Shown piece after piece: positions 1 through 14,697 of a stretch of DNA of 64,000 bases. The position numbers and the translations under genes were made by a program. Every line of letters starts with the position of its first letter. Positions within the stretch are counted from its first letter, which is position 1. The notes under the pieces were generated by a model. That model was given only the letters and a program-made list of their open reading frames with translations, was not told the origin of the DNA and searched no databases. Origin of the DNA: Colletes latitarsis (taxonomy: Eukaryota > Arthropoda > Insecta > Hymenoptera > Colletidae). The DNA lies in NCBI RefSeq assembly GCF_051014445.1, contig NC_135134.1:10507672-10571671 (forward strand). Direction: 5' to 3'.

Positions 1-3000
1 TAACATGCGTTATCCTCTAGAATATTGATCGAAACCAGGTTTAATTGAATGTTTCAGTGTGGTACCACATTACTACGTGATCCATACCAGAAAAACACAG
101 GATCTGTTCAACAAGTAAGTGAAAAACGCGAAACTGTGAGCCTGATGAGGGCAAATCCCAGACCTATCACAGACATAACATGCGTTATCCTCTAAAATAT
201 TGATCGAAACCAGGTTTAATGGACTGTTTCGGTGTGGTACCACATTACTACGTGATCCAAACCAGAAAAAAACCAGAATCTGTTTAACAAGTATGTGAAA
301 AACGCGAAACTATGAGCCTGAAGAGGGCAAATCCCAGTCCTATCCCAGACCTAACATGCGTTATCCTCTAAAATATTGTTCGAAACCAGGTTTAATGGAC
401 TGTTTCAGTGTGGTACCACATTGCTACGTGATCCAAACCAGAAAAAACCCAGGATCCGTTCAACAAGTATGTGATGAATGCGAAAGTATGTGTCTGATGA
501 GGGAAAATCCCAGGCCTAACCTAGACCTAGCATGCGTTACCCTCAAAAATATTGATCGAAACCAGGTTTAATGGACAGTTTCAGTGTGGTACCACATTAC
601 TACGTGATCCAAACCAGAAAAACCCAGGATCTGTTCAACAAGTATGTGAAAAACGCGAAACTATGAGCCTGATGAGGGCAAATCCCAGACCTATCCCAGA
701 CATAACATGCGTTATACTCTAAAATATTGATCGAAACCAGGTTTAATGGACTGTTTCAGTGTGGTACCACATTACTACGTGATCCAAACCGGAACAAAAA
801 CCAGGATCTGTACAACTAGTATGTGAAGAATGCGAAGGTATGAGCCTGACGAGGGCAAATCCCAGACCTATCCCAGACATAACTTGCGTTATCATCTAAA
901 ATATGCACAGAAACCTGTATTAATCGACTGTTTCAGTGTGGTACCACATTACTACGTGATCCAATCCAGAAAAAGCCCAGGATCTAGCCATGAAGTATGA
1001 GAAATATGCGAAATTAGGAGCCTGATTAGGGCAAATCCTAGACCTAACCCAGACCTAACATGCGTTATCCTCTACAATATTGATCGAAACCAGGTTTAAT
1101 GGACTGTTTCAGTGTGGCACCACATTGCTACGTGATCCAAACCAGAAAAAACCCAGGATCTGTTCAACAAGTATGTGGAGAATGCGAAAGTATGTGTCTG
1201 ATCAGGGAAAATCCCAGACCTATCCCAGACATAACTTGCGTTATCATCTAAAATATTGACAGAAACCTGTTTTAATCGACTGTTTCAGTGTGGTACCACA
1301 TTAGTACGTGATCCAAACCAGAAAAAAACCAGAATCTGTTAAACAAGTATGTGAAAAACGCGAAACTATGAGCATGAAGAGGGCAAATCCCAGTCCTATC
1401 CCAGACTTAACATGCGTTATCCTCTAAAATATTGATCGAAACCAGGTTTAATGGACTGTTTCAGTGTGGTACCACATTGCTACGTGATCCAAACCAGAAA
1501 AAACCCAGGATCCGTTCAACAAGTATGTGATGAATGCGAAAGTATGTGTCTGATGAGGGAAAATCCCAGGCCTAACCTAGACCTAGCATGCGTTACCCTC
1601 AAAAATATTGATCGAAACCAGGTTTAATGGACTGTTTCAGTGTGGTACCACATTACTACGTGATCCAAACCAGAAAAACCCAGGATCTGTTCAACAAGCA
1701 TGTGAAAAACGCGAAAGTATGACCTTGATGAAGGCAATTCCCAGACCTAACCAAGACCTAACATGCGTTATTCTCTAAAATATTGATCGAAACCAGGTTT
1801 AATGGACTGTTTCAGTGTGGTAACACATTACTACGTGATTCAATCCAGAAAAAGCCAGGGATCTGTTCAACAAGTATGTGAAAAATGCGAAGATATGACC
1901 CTGATGAGGGCAAATCCCGGACCTATCCCAGACCGAACTTGCGTTATCCTCTAAAATATTGATCGAAACCAGGTTTAATTTACTGTTTCAGCGTGGTACC
2001 ACATTACTACGTGATCCAATCCAGAAAAAGCCCAGGATCTGTACAACTAGTATGTGAAGAATGCGAACGTATGAGCCTGACGAGGGCAAATCCCAGACCT
2101 ATCCCTGACATAACTTGCGTTATCATGTAAAATATTCACAGAAACCTGTCTTAATCGACTGTTTCAGTGTGGTACTACATTACTACGTGATCCAATCCAG
2201 AAAAAGCCCAGGATCTAGCCATGAAGTATGAGAAATATGCGAAATTAGGAGCCTGATTAGGGCAAATCCTAGACCTAACCCAGACCTAACATGCGTTATC
2301 CTCTAAAATATTTATCAAGACCAGGTTTAATTGACTGTTTCAGTGTGATACCACATTACTACCTGATCCAATCCAGAAAAAGCCAGGGATCTGTTCAACA
2401 ATTATGTGAAAAATGCGAAAATATGACCCTGGTGAGGGCAAATCCCGGACCTATCCCAGACCTAACATGCGTTATCCTCTAAAATATTGATCGAAACCAG
2501 GTTTAATGGACTGTTTCAGTGTGGTACCACATTGCAACGTGATCCAAACCAGAAAAAACCCAGGATCCGTTCAACAAGTATGTGATGAATGCGAAAGTAT
2601 GTGTCTGATGAGGGAAAATCCCAGGCCTAACCTAGACCTAACACGCGTTACCCTCAAAGATATTGATCGAAACCAGGTTTAATGGACTGTTTCAGTGTGG
2701 TACCATATTACTGCGTGATCCAACCCTGAAGAAGTCCAGGATCTAGCCATCAAGTATGAGAAATATGCGAAAGAATGAGCCTGCTGAGGGCAAATCCTAG
2801 AGCTAACCCAGACCTAACATGAGTTATTCTCTAAAATATTGATCCAAACCAGGTTTAATGGACTGTTTCAGTATGGTACCACATTAGTACATGATCCAAA
2901 CCAGAATGAGCCAGGGATCTGTTCAACAAGTATGTGAAAAACGCGAAAGTATGACCCTGATGAACGCAAATCCCAGGCCTAACCTAGTCCTAACGTGCGT

Positions 3001-5720
3001 CATCCTCTAAAATATTGATCGAAACTAGGTTTAGTGGACTGTTACAGTGTGGTACCAGATTACTACGTGATCCAAACCAGAAAAACCCAGAATCTGTTCA
3101 ACAAGTATGTGAAAAACGCGAAACTATGAGCCTGAAGAGGGTAATTCCCAGACCTATCCCAGACATAACATGCGTTGTCCTCTTAAATATTGATCGAAAC
3201 CAGGTTTAATGGACAGTATCAGTGTGGTACCACATTACTACGTGATCCAAACCAGAAAAAGCCAGGGATCTGTACAACAAGTGTGTGAAAAATGCGAGAA
3301 TATTACCCTGATGAGGGCAAATCCCGGACTTATCCCAGACCTAACTTGCGTTATCCTCAAAAATATTGATCGAAACCAGGTTTAATTGAATGTTTCAGTG
3401 TGGTACCGCCTTACTACGTGATCCAAACCAGAAAAAACCCAGGATCCGTTCAACAAGTATGTGGAGAATGCGAAAGTATGTGTCTGATGAGGGAAAATCC
3501 CAGGCCTAACAAAGACCTAACATGCGTTATCCTCAAAAATATTGATCGAACCCAGGTTTAATCGACTGTTTCAGTGTGGTACCACATTACTACCTGATCC
3601 AAATCAGAAAAATACCCAGGGTCTGATTAACAGGTATGTGTGGAACGCGAAAATATGTGTCTGATGAGGGCAAATCCCCGGCCTAAACTAGACATAACAT
3701 GCGTTATCCTCTAAAATATTGATCGAAACCAGGTTTAATGGACTGTTTCAGTGTGGTACCACATTACTACCTGATCCAAACCAGAAAAATACCCAGGATC
3801 TGATTAACAGGTATTTGTAGAACGCGAAAATATGTGTCTGATGTGGGCAAATCCCAGGCCCAACCTAGTCATAACATGCGTTATCCTCTAAAATATTGAT
3901 CGAAACCAGGTTTAATGGACTGTTTCAGTGTGGTACCACATTACTACGTGATCCGAACCAGAATAAACCCAGGATCTGGTCAACAAGTATGTGGAGAATG
4001 CGAAAGTATGTGTCTGATGATGGCAAATCCCAGGCCTAACCTAACCATAACATGCGTTATCCTCTAAAATATTGATCGAAACCAGGTTTAATTGAATGTT
4101 TCAGTGTGATACCACATTACTACCTGATCGAATCCAGAAAAAGCCGAGGATCTAGCCATCAAGTATGAGAAATATGCGATAGTATGAGCCCGCTGAGGGC
4201 AAATCCTAGACCTAACCCAGACCTAACATGCGCTATCCTCTATAATATTTATCCAGACAAGATTTAATTGAATGTCTCAGTGTGGTCCCACATTACTACG
4301 TGATCCAAACCAGAAAAAACCCAGGATCTGTTCAACAAGTATGTGGAGAATGCGAAAGTATGTGTCTGATGAGGGCAAATCCCAGGCCTAACCTAGACGT
4401 AACATGCGTTATCCTCTAGAATATTGATCGAAACCAGGTTTAATTGAATGTTTCAGTGTGATACCACATTACTACCTGATCCAATCCAGAAAAAGCCCAG
4501 GATCTAGCCATCAAGTATGAGAAATATGCGATAGTATGAGCCCGCTGAGGGCAAATCCTAGACCTAACCCAGACCTAATATGAGTTATCCTCTAAAATAT
4601 TTATCAAGACCAGATTTGATGAATGTTTCAGTGTGGTACCACATTACTACGTGATCCAAACCAGAAAAAACCCAGGATCTGTTCAACAAGTATGTGAAAA
4701 ATGCGAAAGTATGACCTTGATGAGGGCAATTCCCAGACCTAACCAAGACCTAACATGCGTTATTGTCTAAAATATTGATCGAAACCAGGTTTAATGGACT
4801 GTTTCAGTGTGGTACCACATTACTACGTGATTCAATCCAGAAAAAGCCAGGGATCTGTTCAACAAGTATGTGAAAAATGCGAAGATATGACCCTGATGAG
4901 GGCAAATCCCGGACCTATCCCAGACCGAACTTGCGTAATCCTGTAAAATATTTATCAAGACCAGGTTTAATCGACTGTTTCAGTGTGGTACCACATTACT
5001 ACGTGATCCAAACCAGAAAAAAACCCAGGATCTGTACAACTAGTATATGAAGAATGCGAAAGTATGAGCCTGACGAGGGCAAATCCCAGACCTATCCCAG
5101 ACATAACTTGCGTTATCATCTAAAATATTGACAGAAACCTGTTTTAATCGACTGATTCAGTGTGGTACCACATTACTACGTGATCCAAACCAGAAAAAGC
5201 CCAGAATCTGGTCATCAACTATGAGAAATATGCGAAAGTACGAGCCTGATGAGAGCAAATCCCAGAACTAACCAAGACTTAACATGCGTTATCCCCTAAA
5301 ATATTGATCGATACCAGGTTTAATGGACTGTTTCAGTGTGGTACTACATTACTACGTGATCCAAACCAGAAAAAACCCAGGATCCGTTCAACAAGTATGT
5401 GGAGAATGCGAAAGTATGTGTCTGATGAGGGAAAATCCCAGGCCTAACAAAGACCTAACATGCGTTATCCTCAAAAATATTGATCGAACCCAGGTTTAAT
5501 CGACTGCTTCAGTGCGGTACCACATTACTACCTGATCCAAACCAGAAAAATACCCAGGATCTGATTAATAGGTACGTGTAGAACGCGAAAATACGTGTCT
5601 GATGAGGGCAAATCCCCACCCTAAACTAGACATAAGATGCGTTATCCTCTAAAATATTGATCGAAACCAGGTTTAATGGACTGTTTCAGTGTGGTACCAC
5701 ATTACTACGTGATCCAAACC
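1..5720 (+). repeat. Long segment A, copy 1 (~32 monomers)
   Basis: This segment recurs with a few single-base changes per kilobase at 9,329-14,697. The registration changes in whole monomers: +9,328 (53 x 176) for the first monomer, +9,152 (52) from about 354 to 4,735, and +8,976 (51) from about 4,912 to 5,720. So copy 1 has two monomers that copy 2 lacks. The part from about 2,780 to 4,470 also resembles 6,660-8,340 at an offset of 3,873 (22 monomers plus 1), sharing GAACGCAAATCC, GAAACTAGGTTTAGTGG and GTCTGATGTGGGC. No gene is present. Open frames such as 2,291-2,482 and 3,015-3,209 are products of the repeat. Confidence 0.88.
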
Positions 5721-5989
5721 AGAAAAACCCAGGATATGTACAACAAGTATGTGAAAAATGCGAAAGTATGACCCTGATGAGGGCAAATTCCAGACCTATC
5801 CTAGACCTAACTTGCGTTATCATCTAAAATATTCACAGAAACGTGTTTTAATCGACTGTTTCCGTGTGGTACCACATTACTACGTGATCCAAACCAGAAA
5901 AAGCCCAGGATCTAGCCATCAAGTATGAGAAATGTGCGAAAGTATGAGCCTGATGAGGGTAAATCCTAGACCTATCCCAGACCGAACTT
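5721..5989 (+). repeat. Junction monomers between segment A and the 14-mer unit
   Basis: Similarity to 14,697 onward ends near 5,720, where GGATATGTACAAC replaces GGATCTGTTTAAC. The following ~155 bases, including AAATTCCAGACCTATCC and a head with ATTCACAGAAAC, closely match 47,637-47,790, about 42 kb away. This is ordinary satellite sequence with no sign of foreign DNA, and nothing else is visible here. Confidence 0.75.
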
Positions 5990-8470
5990 GCGTTACCCTC
6001 AAAAATATTGATCGAAACCAGGTTTAATGGACTGTTTCAGTGTGATACCACATTACTACCTGATCCAATCCAGAAAAAGCCCAGGATCTAGCCATCAAGT
6101 ATGAGAAATATGCGATAGTATGAGCCCGCTGAGGGCAAATCCTAGACCTAACCCAGACCTAACATGCGTTATCCTCTAAAATATTTATCAAGACCAGGTT
6201 TAATGGACTGTTTCAGTGTGATACCACATTACTACCTGATCCAATCCAGAAAAAGCCAGGGCACTGTTCAACAAGTATGTGAAAAACGCGAAACTATGAG
6301 CCTGAAGAGGGCAAATCCCAGTCCTATCCCAGACATAACATGCGTTATCCTCTAAAATATTGATCAAAACCAGGTTTAATGGACTGTTTCAGTGTGGTAC
6401 CACATTACTACGTGATCCAAACCAGAAAAAACCCAGGATCTGTTCAACAAGTATGTGGAGAATGCGAAAGTATGTGTCTGATGTGGGCAAATCCCAGGCC
6501 CAACCTAGTCATAACATGCGTTATCCTCTAAAATATTGATCGAAACCAGGTTTAATGGACTGTTTCAGTGTGGAACCACATTACTACGTGATCCAAACCA
6601 GAAAAAGCCCTGAATCTGGCCATCAGCTATGAGAAATATGCGAAAGTACGAGCCTGCTGAGGGCAAATCCTAGACCTAACCCAGACCTAACATGAGTTAT
6701 TCTCTAAAATATAGATCCAAACCAGGTTTAATGGACTGTTTCAGTGTGGTACCACATTAGTACATGATCCAAACCAGAATGAGCCAGGGATCTGTTCAAC
6801 AAGTATGTGAAAAACGTGAAAGTATGACCCTGATGAACGCAAATCCCAGGCCTAACCTAGTCCTAACGTGCGTCATCCTCTAAAATATTGATCGAAACTA
6901 AGTTTAGTGGACTGTTTCAGTGTGGTACCACATTACTATGTGATCCAAACCAGAAAAACCCAGAATCTGTTCAACAAGTATGTGAAAAACGCGAAACTAT
7001 GAGCCTGAAGAGGGCAATTCCCAGACCTATCCCAGACATAACATGCGTTGTCCTCTTAAATATTGATCGAAACCAGGTTTAATGGACAGTATCAGTGTGG
7101 TACCACATTACTACGTGATCCAAACCAGAAAAAGCCAGGGATCTGTACAACAAGTATGTGAAAAATGCGAGAATATGACCCTGACGAGGGCAAATCCCGG
7201 ACTTATCCCAGACCTAACTTGCGTTATCCTCAAAAATATTGATCGAAACCAGGTTTAATTGAATGTTTCAGTGTGGTACCACCTTACTACGTGATCCGAA
7301 CCAGAAAAAACCCAGGATCCGTTCAACAAGTATGTGGAGAATGCGAAAGTATGTGTCTGATGAGGGAAAATCCCAGGCCTAACAAAGACCTAACATGCGT
7401 TATCCTCAAAAATATTGATCGAAACCAGGTTTAATCGACTGTTTCAGTGTGGTACCACATTACTACCTGATCCAACCCAGAAAAATACCCAGGATCTGAT
7501 TAACAGGTATGTGTAGAACGCGAAAATATGTGTCCAATGAGGGCAAATCCCCGGCCTAAACTAGACATAACATGCGTTATCCTCTAAAATATTGATCGAA
7601 ACCAGGATTAATGGACTGTTTCAGTGAGGTACCACATTACTACCTGATCCAAACCAGAAAAATACCCAGGAACTGATTAACAGGTATTTGTAGAACGCGA
7701 AACTATGTGTCTGATGTGGGCAAATCCCAGGCCCAACCTAGTCATAACATGCGTTATCCTCTAAAATATTGATCGAAACCAGGTTTAATGGACTGTTTCA
7801 GTGTGGTACCACATTACTACGTGATCCGAACCAGAATAAACCCAGGATCTGGTCAACAAGTATGTGGAGAATGCGAAACTATGTGTCTGGTGACGGCAAA
7901 TCCGAGACCTATCCCAGACATAACATGCGTTATCCTCTAAAATATTGATCGAAACCAGGTTTAATGCACTGTTTCAGTGTGGTACCACATTACTACGTGA
8001 TCCAAACCAGAAAAAACCCAGGATCTAGCCATCAAGTATGAGAAATATGCGATAGTATGAGCCCGCTGAGGGCAAATCCTAGACCTAACCCAGACCTAAC
8101 ATGCGCTATCCTCTAAAATATTTATGAAGACAAGATTTAATTGAATGTTTCAGTGTGGTACCACATTACTACGTGATCCAAACCAGAAAAAACCCAGGAT
8201 CTGTTCAACAAGTATGTGAAAAATGCGAAGGTATGACCTTCATGAGGGCAATTCCCAGACCTAACCAAGACCTAACATGCGTTATTCTCTAAAATATTGA
8301 TCGAAACCAGGTTTAATGGACTGTTTCAGTGTGGTACCACATTACTACGTGATTCAATCCAGAAAAAGCCAGGGATCTGTTCAACAAGTATGTGAAAAAT
8401 GCGAAGATATGACCCTGATGAGGGCAAATCCCGGACCTATCCCAGACCGAACTTGCGTTATCCTCTAAAA
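5990..8470 (+). repeat. 14-monomer higher-order unit, copy a (~2,465 bp)
   Basis: Most of this stretch recurs at 19,016-21,242 (offset 13,026, 74 monomers plus 2 bp), and its right part recurs at 17,951-19,031 (offset 10,561, 60 monomers plus 1). The difference of 2,465 bp, 14 monomers plus 1, gives the unit length. Diagnostic landmarks are GGGCACTGTTCAAC, GAAACTAAGTTTAGTGG, TGTCCAATGAGGGC and TTTATGAAGACAAG. In copy a the TGTCCAATGAGGGC monomer begins its motif at 7,531; equivalents lie at 18,092 and 20,557. Confidence 0.85.
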
Positions 8471-9328
8471 TATTGATCGAAACCAGGTTTAATTTACTGT
8501 TTCAGTGTGGTACCACATTACTACGTGATCCAAACCAGAAAAAATACCAGGATCTGATTAACAGGTATGTGTAGAACGCGAAAATATGTATCTGATGAGG
8601 GCAAATCCCCGGCCTAAACTAGACATAACATGCGTTATCGTCTAAAATATTGATCGAAACCTGGTTTAATGGACTGTTTCAGTGTGGTACCACATTACTA
8701 CCTGATCCAAACCAGAAAAACCCAGGATCTGTTCAACAAGTATGTGAAAAACGCGAAACTATGAGCCTGATGAGGGCAAATCCCAGACCTATCCCAGACC
8801 TAACATGCGCTATCCTCTAAAATATTGATCGAAACCAGGTTTAATGGACTGTTTCAGTGTGGTACCACATTGCTACGTGATCCAAACCAGAAAAAACCCA
8901 GGATCCGTTCAACAAGTATGTGATGAATGCGAAAGTATGTGTCTGATGAGGGAAAATCCCAGGCCTAACCTAGACCTAACATGCGTTACCCTCAAAGATA
9001 TTGATCGAAACCAGGTTTAATGGACTGTTTCAGTGTGGTACCACATTACTGCGTGATCCAACCCTGAAAAAGTCCAGGATCTAGCCATCAAGTATGAGAA
9101 ATATGCGAAAGAATGAGCCTGCTGAGGGCAAATCCTAGACCTAACCCAGACCTAACATGAGTTATTCTCTAAAATATAGATCCAAACCAGGTTTAATGGA
9201 CTGTTTCAGTGTGGTACCACATTAGTACATGATCCAAACCAGAATGAGCCAGGGATCTGTTCAACAAGTATGTGGAGAATGCGAAAGTATGTGTCTGATG
9301 AGGGCAAATCCCAGGCCTAACCTAGACA
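8471..9328 (+). repeat. Linking monomers before segment A copy 2
   Basis: About five monomers. GAAAAAATACCAGG with GATTAACAGG and a CGAAACCTGG head near 8,520-8,690 matches 22,430-22,600. The following CCCTGAAAAAGTCCAGG / GAGTTATTCTC / CATGATCCAAACC series (about 9,050-9,260) matches 17,325-17,530 and resembles 2,720-2,910 and 11,870-12,060. No gene or unique sequence. Confidence 0.78.
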
Positions 9329-12300
9329 TAACATGCGTTATCCTCTAGAATATTGATCGAAACCAGGTTTAATTGAATGTTTCAGTGTGGTACCACATTA
9401 CTACGTGATCCATACCAGAAAAACACAGGATCTGTTCAACAAGTAAGTGAAAAACGCGAAACTGTGAGCCTGATGAGGGCAAATCCCAGACCTATCACAG
9501 ACATAACATGCGTTATCCTCTAAAATATTGATCGAAACCAGGTTTAATGGACTGTTTCAGTGTGGTACCACATTGCTACGTGATCCAAACCAGAAAAAAC
9601 CCAGGATCCGTTCAACAAGTATGTGATGAATGCGAAAGTATGTGTCTGATGAGGGAAAATCCCAGGCCTAACCTAGACCTAGCATGCGTTACCCTCAAAA
9701 ATATTGATCGAAACCAGGTTTAATGGACTGTTTCAGTGTGGTACCACATTACTACGTGATCCAAACCAGAAAAACCCAGGATCTGTTCAACAAGTATGTG
9801 AAAAACGCGAAACTATGAGCCTGATGAGGGCAAATCCCAGACCTATCCCAGACATAACATGCGTTATACTCTAAAATATTGATCGAAACCAGGTTTAATG
9901 GACTGTTTCAGTGTGGTACCACATTACTACGTGATCCAAACCGGAACAAAAACCAGGATCTGTACAACTAGTATGTGAAGAATGCGAAGGTATGAGCCTG
10001 ACGAGGGCAAATCCCAGACCTATCCCAGACATAACTTGCGTTATCATCTAAAATATGCACAGAAACCTGTATTAATCGACTGTTTCAGTGTGGTACCACA
10101 TTACTACGTGATCCAATCCAGAAAAAGCCCAGGATCTAGCCATGAAGTATGAGAAATATGCGAAATTAGGAGCCTGATTAGGGCAAATCCTAGACCTAAC
10201 CCAGACCTAACATGCGTTATCCTCTACAATATTGATCGAAACCAGGTTTAATGGACTGTTTCAGTGTGGCACCACATTGCTACGTGATCCAAACCAGAAA
10301 AAACCCAGGATCTGTTCAACAAGTATGTGGAGAATGCGAAAGTATGTGTCTGATCAGGGAAAATCCCAGACCTATCCCAGACATAACTTGCGTTATCATC
10401 TAAAATATTGACAGAAACCTGTTTTAATCGACTGTTTCAGTGTGGTACCACATTAGTACGTGATCCAAACCAGAAAAAAACCAGAATCTGTTAAACAAGT
10501 ATGTGAAAAACGCGAAACTATGAGCATGAAGAGGGCAAATCCCAGTCCTATCCCAGACTTAACATGCGTTATCCTCTAAAATATTGATCGAAACCAGGTT
10601 TAATGGACTGTTTCAGTGTGGTACCACATTGCTACGTGATCCAAACCAGAAAAAACCCAGGATCCGTTCAACAAGTATGTGATGAATGCGAAAGTATGTG
10701 TCTGATGAGGGAAAATCCCAGGCCTAACCTAGACCTAGCATGCGTTACCCTCAAAAATATTGATCGAAACCAGGTTTAATGGACTGTTTCAGTGTGGTAC
10801 CACATTACTACGTGATCCAAACCAGAAAAACCCAGGATCTGTTCAACAAGCATGTGAAAAACGCGAAAGTATGACCTTGATGAAGGCAATTCCCAGACCT
10901 AACCAAGACCTAACATGCGTTATTCTCTAAAATATTGATCGAAACCAGGTTTAATGGACTGTTTCAGTGTGGTAACACATTACTACGTGATTCAATCCAG
11001 AAAAAGCCAGGGATCTGTTCAACAAGTATGTGAAAAATGCGAAGATATGACCCTGATGAGGGCAAATCCCGGACCTATCCCAGACCGAACTTGCGTTATC
11101 CTCTAAAATATTGATCGAAACCAGGTTTAATTTACTGTTTCAGCGTGGTACCACATTACTACGTGATCCAATCCAGAAAAAGCCCAGGATCTGTACAACT
11201 AGTATGTGAAGAATGCGAACGTATGAGCCTGACGAGGGCAAATCCCAGACCTATCCCTGACATAACTTGCGTTATCATGTAAAATATTCACAGAAACCTG
11301 TCTTAATCGACTGTTTCAGTGTGGTACTACATTACTACGTGATCCAATCCAGAAAAAGCCCAGGATCTAGCCATGAAGTATGAGAAATATGCGAAATTAG
11401 GAGCCTGATTAGGGCAAATCCTAGACCTAACCCAGACCTAACATGCGTTATCCTCTAAAATATTTATCAAGACCAGGTTTAATTGACTGTTTCAGTGTGA
11501 TACCACATTACTACCTGATCCAATCCAGAAAAAGCCAGGGATCTGTTCAACAATTATGTGAAAAATGCGAAAATATGACCCTGGTGAGGGCAAATCCCGG
11601 ACCTATCCCAGACCTAACATGCGTTATCCTCTAAAATATTGATCGAAACCAGGTATAATGGACTGTTTCAGTGTGGTACCACATTGCAACGTGATCCAAA
11701 CCAGAAAAAACCCAGGATCCGTTCAACAAGTATGTGATGAATGCGAAAGTATGTGTCTGATGAGGGAAAATCCCAGGCCTAACCTAGACCTAACACGCGT
11801 TACCCTCAAAGATATTGATCGAAACCAGGTTTAATGGACTGTTTCAGTGTGGTACCACATTACTGCGTGATCCAACCCTGAAAAAGTCCAGGATCTAGAA
11901 ATCAAGTATGAGAAATATGCGAAAGAATGAGCCTGCTGAGGGCAAATCCTAGACCTAACCCAGACCTAACATGAGTTATTCTCTAAAATATTGATCCAAA
12001 CCAGGTTTAATGGACTGTTTCAGTATGGTACCACATTAGTACATGATCCAAACCAGAATGAGCCAGGGATCTGTTCAACAAGTATGTGAAAAACGCGAAA
12101 GTATGACCCTGATGAACGCAAATCCCAGGCCTAACCTAGTCCTAACGTGCGTCATCCTCTAAAATATTGATCGAAACTAGGTTTAGTGGACTGTTACAGT
12201 GTGGTACCAGATTACTACGTGATCCAAACCAGAAAAACCCAGAATCTGTTCAACAAGTATGTGAAAAACGCGAAACTATGAGCCTGAAGAGGGTAATTCC

Positions 12301-14697
12301 CAGACCTATCCCAGACATAACATGCGTTGTCCTCTTAAATATTGATCGAAACCAGGTTTAATGGACAGTATCAGTGTGGTACCACATTACTACGTGATCC
12401 AAACCAGAAAAAGCCAGGGATCTGTACAACAAGTGTGTGAAAAATGCGAGAATATGACCCTGATGAGGGCAAATCCCGGACTTATCCCAGACCTAACTTG
12501 CGTTATCCTCAAAAATATTGATCGAAACCAGGTTTAATTGAATGTTTCAGTGTGGTACCGCCTTACTACGTGATCCAAACCAGAAAAAACCCAGGATCCG
12601 TTCAACAAGTATGTGGAGAATGCGAAAGTATGTGTCTGATGAGGGAAAATCCCAGGCCTAACAAAGACCTAACATGCGTTATCCTCAAAAATATTGATCG
12701 AACCCAGGTTTAATCGACTGTTTCAGTGTGGTACCACATTACTACCTGATCCAAATCAGAAAAATACCCAGGGTCTGATTAACAGGTATGTGTGGAACGC
12801 GAAAATATGTGTCTGATGAGGGCAAATCCCCGGCCTAAACTAGACATAACATGCGTTATCCTCTAAAATATTGATCGAAACCAGGTTTAATGGACTGTTT
12901 CAGTGTGGTACCACATTACTACCTGATCCAAACCAGAAAAATACCCAGGATCTGATTAACAGGTATTTGTAGAACGCGAAAATATGTGTCTGATGTGGGC
13001 AAATCCCAGGCCCAACCTAGTCATAACATGCGTTATCCTCTAAAATATTGATCGAAACCAGGTTTAATGGACTGTTTCAGTGTGGTACCACATTACTACG
13101 TGATCCGAACCAGAATAAACCCAGGATCTGGTCAACAAGTATGTGGAGAATGCGAAAGTATGTGTCTGATGATGGCAAATCCCAGGCCTAACCTAACCAT
13201 AACATGCGTTATCCTCTAAAATATTGATCGAAACCAGGTTTAATTGAATGTTTCAGTGTGATACCACATTACTACCTGATCGAATCCAGAAAAAGCCGAG
13301 GATCTAGCCATCAAGTATGAGAAATATGCAATAGTATGAGCCCGCTGAGGGCAAATCCTAGACCTAACCCAGACCTAACATGCGCTATCCTCTATAATAT
13401 TTATCCAGACAAGATTTAATTGAATGTCTCAGTGTGGTCCCACATTACTACGTTATCCAAACCAGAAAAAACCCAGGATCTGTTCAACAAGTATGTGGAG
13501 AATGCGAAAGTATGTGTCTGATGAGGGCAAATCCCAGGCCTAACCTAGACGTAACATGCGTTATCCTCTAGAATATTGATCGAAACCAGGTTTAATTGAA
13601 TGTTTCAGTGTGATACCACATTACTACCTGATCCAATCCAGAAAAAGCCCAGGATCTAGCCATCAAGTATGAGAAATATGCGATAGTATGAGCCCGCTGA
13701 GGGCAAATCCTAGACCTAACCCAGACCTAATATGAGTTATCCTCTAAAATATTTATCAAGACCAGATTTGATGAATGTTTCAGTGTGGTACCACATTACT
13801 ACGTGATCCAAACCAGAAAAAACCCAGGATCTGTTCAACAAGTATGTGAAAAATGCGAAAGTATGACCTTGATGAGGGCAATTCCCAGACCTATCCCAGA
13901 CCGAACTTGCGTAATCCTGTAAAATATTTATCAAGACCAGGTTTAATCGACTGTTTCAGTGTGGTACCACATTACTACGTGATCCAAACCAGAAAAAAAC
14001 CCAGGATCTGTACAACTAGTATATGAAGAATGCGAAAGTATGAGCCTGACGAGGGCAAATCCCAGACCTATCCCAGACATAACTTGCGTTATCATCTAAA
14101 ATATTGACAGAAACCTGTTTTAATCGACTGATTCAGTGTGGTACCACATTACTACGTGATCCAAACCAGAAAAAGCCCAGAATCTGGTCATCAACTATGA
14201 GAAATATGCGAAAGTACGAGCCTGATGAGAGCAAATCCCAGAACTAACCAAGACTTAACATGCGTTATCCCCTAAAATATTGATCGATACCAGGTTTAAT
14301 GGACTGTTTCAGTGTGGTACTACATTACTACGTGATCCAAACCAGAAAAAACCCGGGATCCGTTCAACAAGTATGTGGAGAATGCGAAAGTATGTGTCTG
14401 ATGAGGGAAAATCCCAGGCCTAACAAAGACCTAACATGCGTTATCCTCAAAAATATTGATCGAACCCAGGTTTAATCGACTGCTTCAGTGCGGTACCACA
14501 TTACTACCTGATCCAAACCAGAAAAATACCCAGGATCTGATTAATAGGTTCGTGTAGAACGCGAAAATACGTGTCTGATGAGGGCAAATCCCCACCCTAA
14601 ACTAGACATAAGATGCGTTATCCTCTAAAATATTGATCGAAACCAGGTTTAATGGACTGTTTCAGTGTGGTACCACATTACTACGTGATCCAAACCA
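9329..14697 (+). repeat. Long segment A, copy 2 (~30 monomers)
   Basis: A near-identical copy of 1-5,720. It lacks the monomer equivalent to about 178-353, and another equivalent to about 4,735-4,911: near 13,890 the text runs straight from AATTCCCAGACCTA to TCCCAGACCGAAC. Small differences confirm two real lineages: AGGTATAATGG at about 11,650 against AGGTTTAATGG at 2,500, GATCTAGAAATC at 11,890 against GATCTAGCCATC, and TATGACCCTG at 12,460 against TATTACCCTG at 3,300. Similarity ends at about 14,697, where GGATCTGTTTAAC replaces GGATATGTACAAC. Confidence 0.88.

Noticed and set aside
2291..2482. Recurrent 63-64 residue open frames on the + strand beginning MRYPLKY (e.g. 2,291, 11,443, 31,689, 48,951), as a possible repeated small-protein family.
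   Set aside because: The frame starts at the ATG of ACATGCG and ends at the TAA of CTCTAA in the next monomer. Because 176 is not a multiple of 3, every monomer shifts phase. The consensus head ATATTGATCG puts a TGA at codon 8, so only monomers with variant heads are open. There is no ribosome-binding or splice context and no sign of coding constraint.
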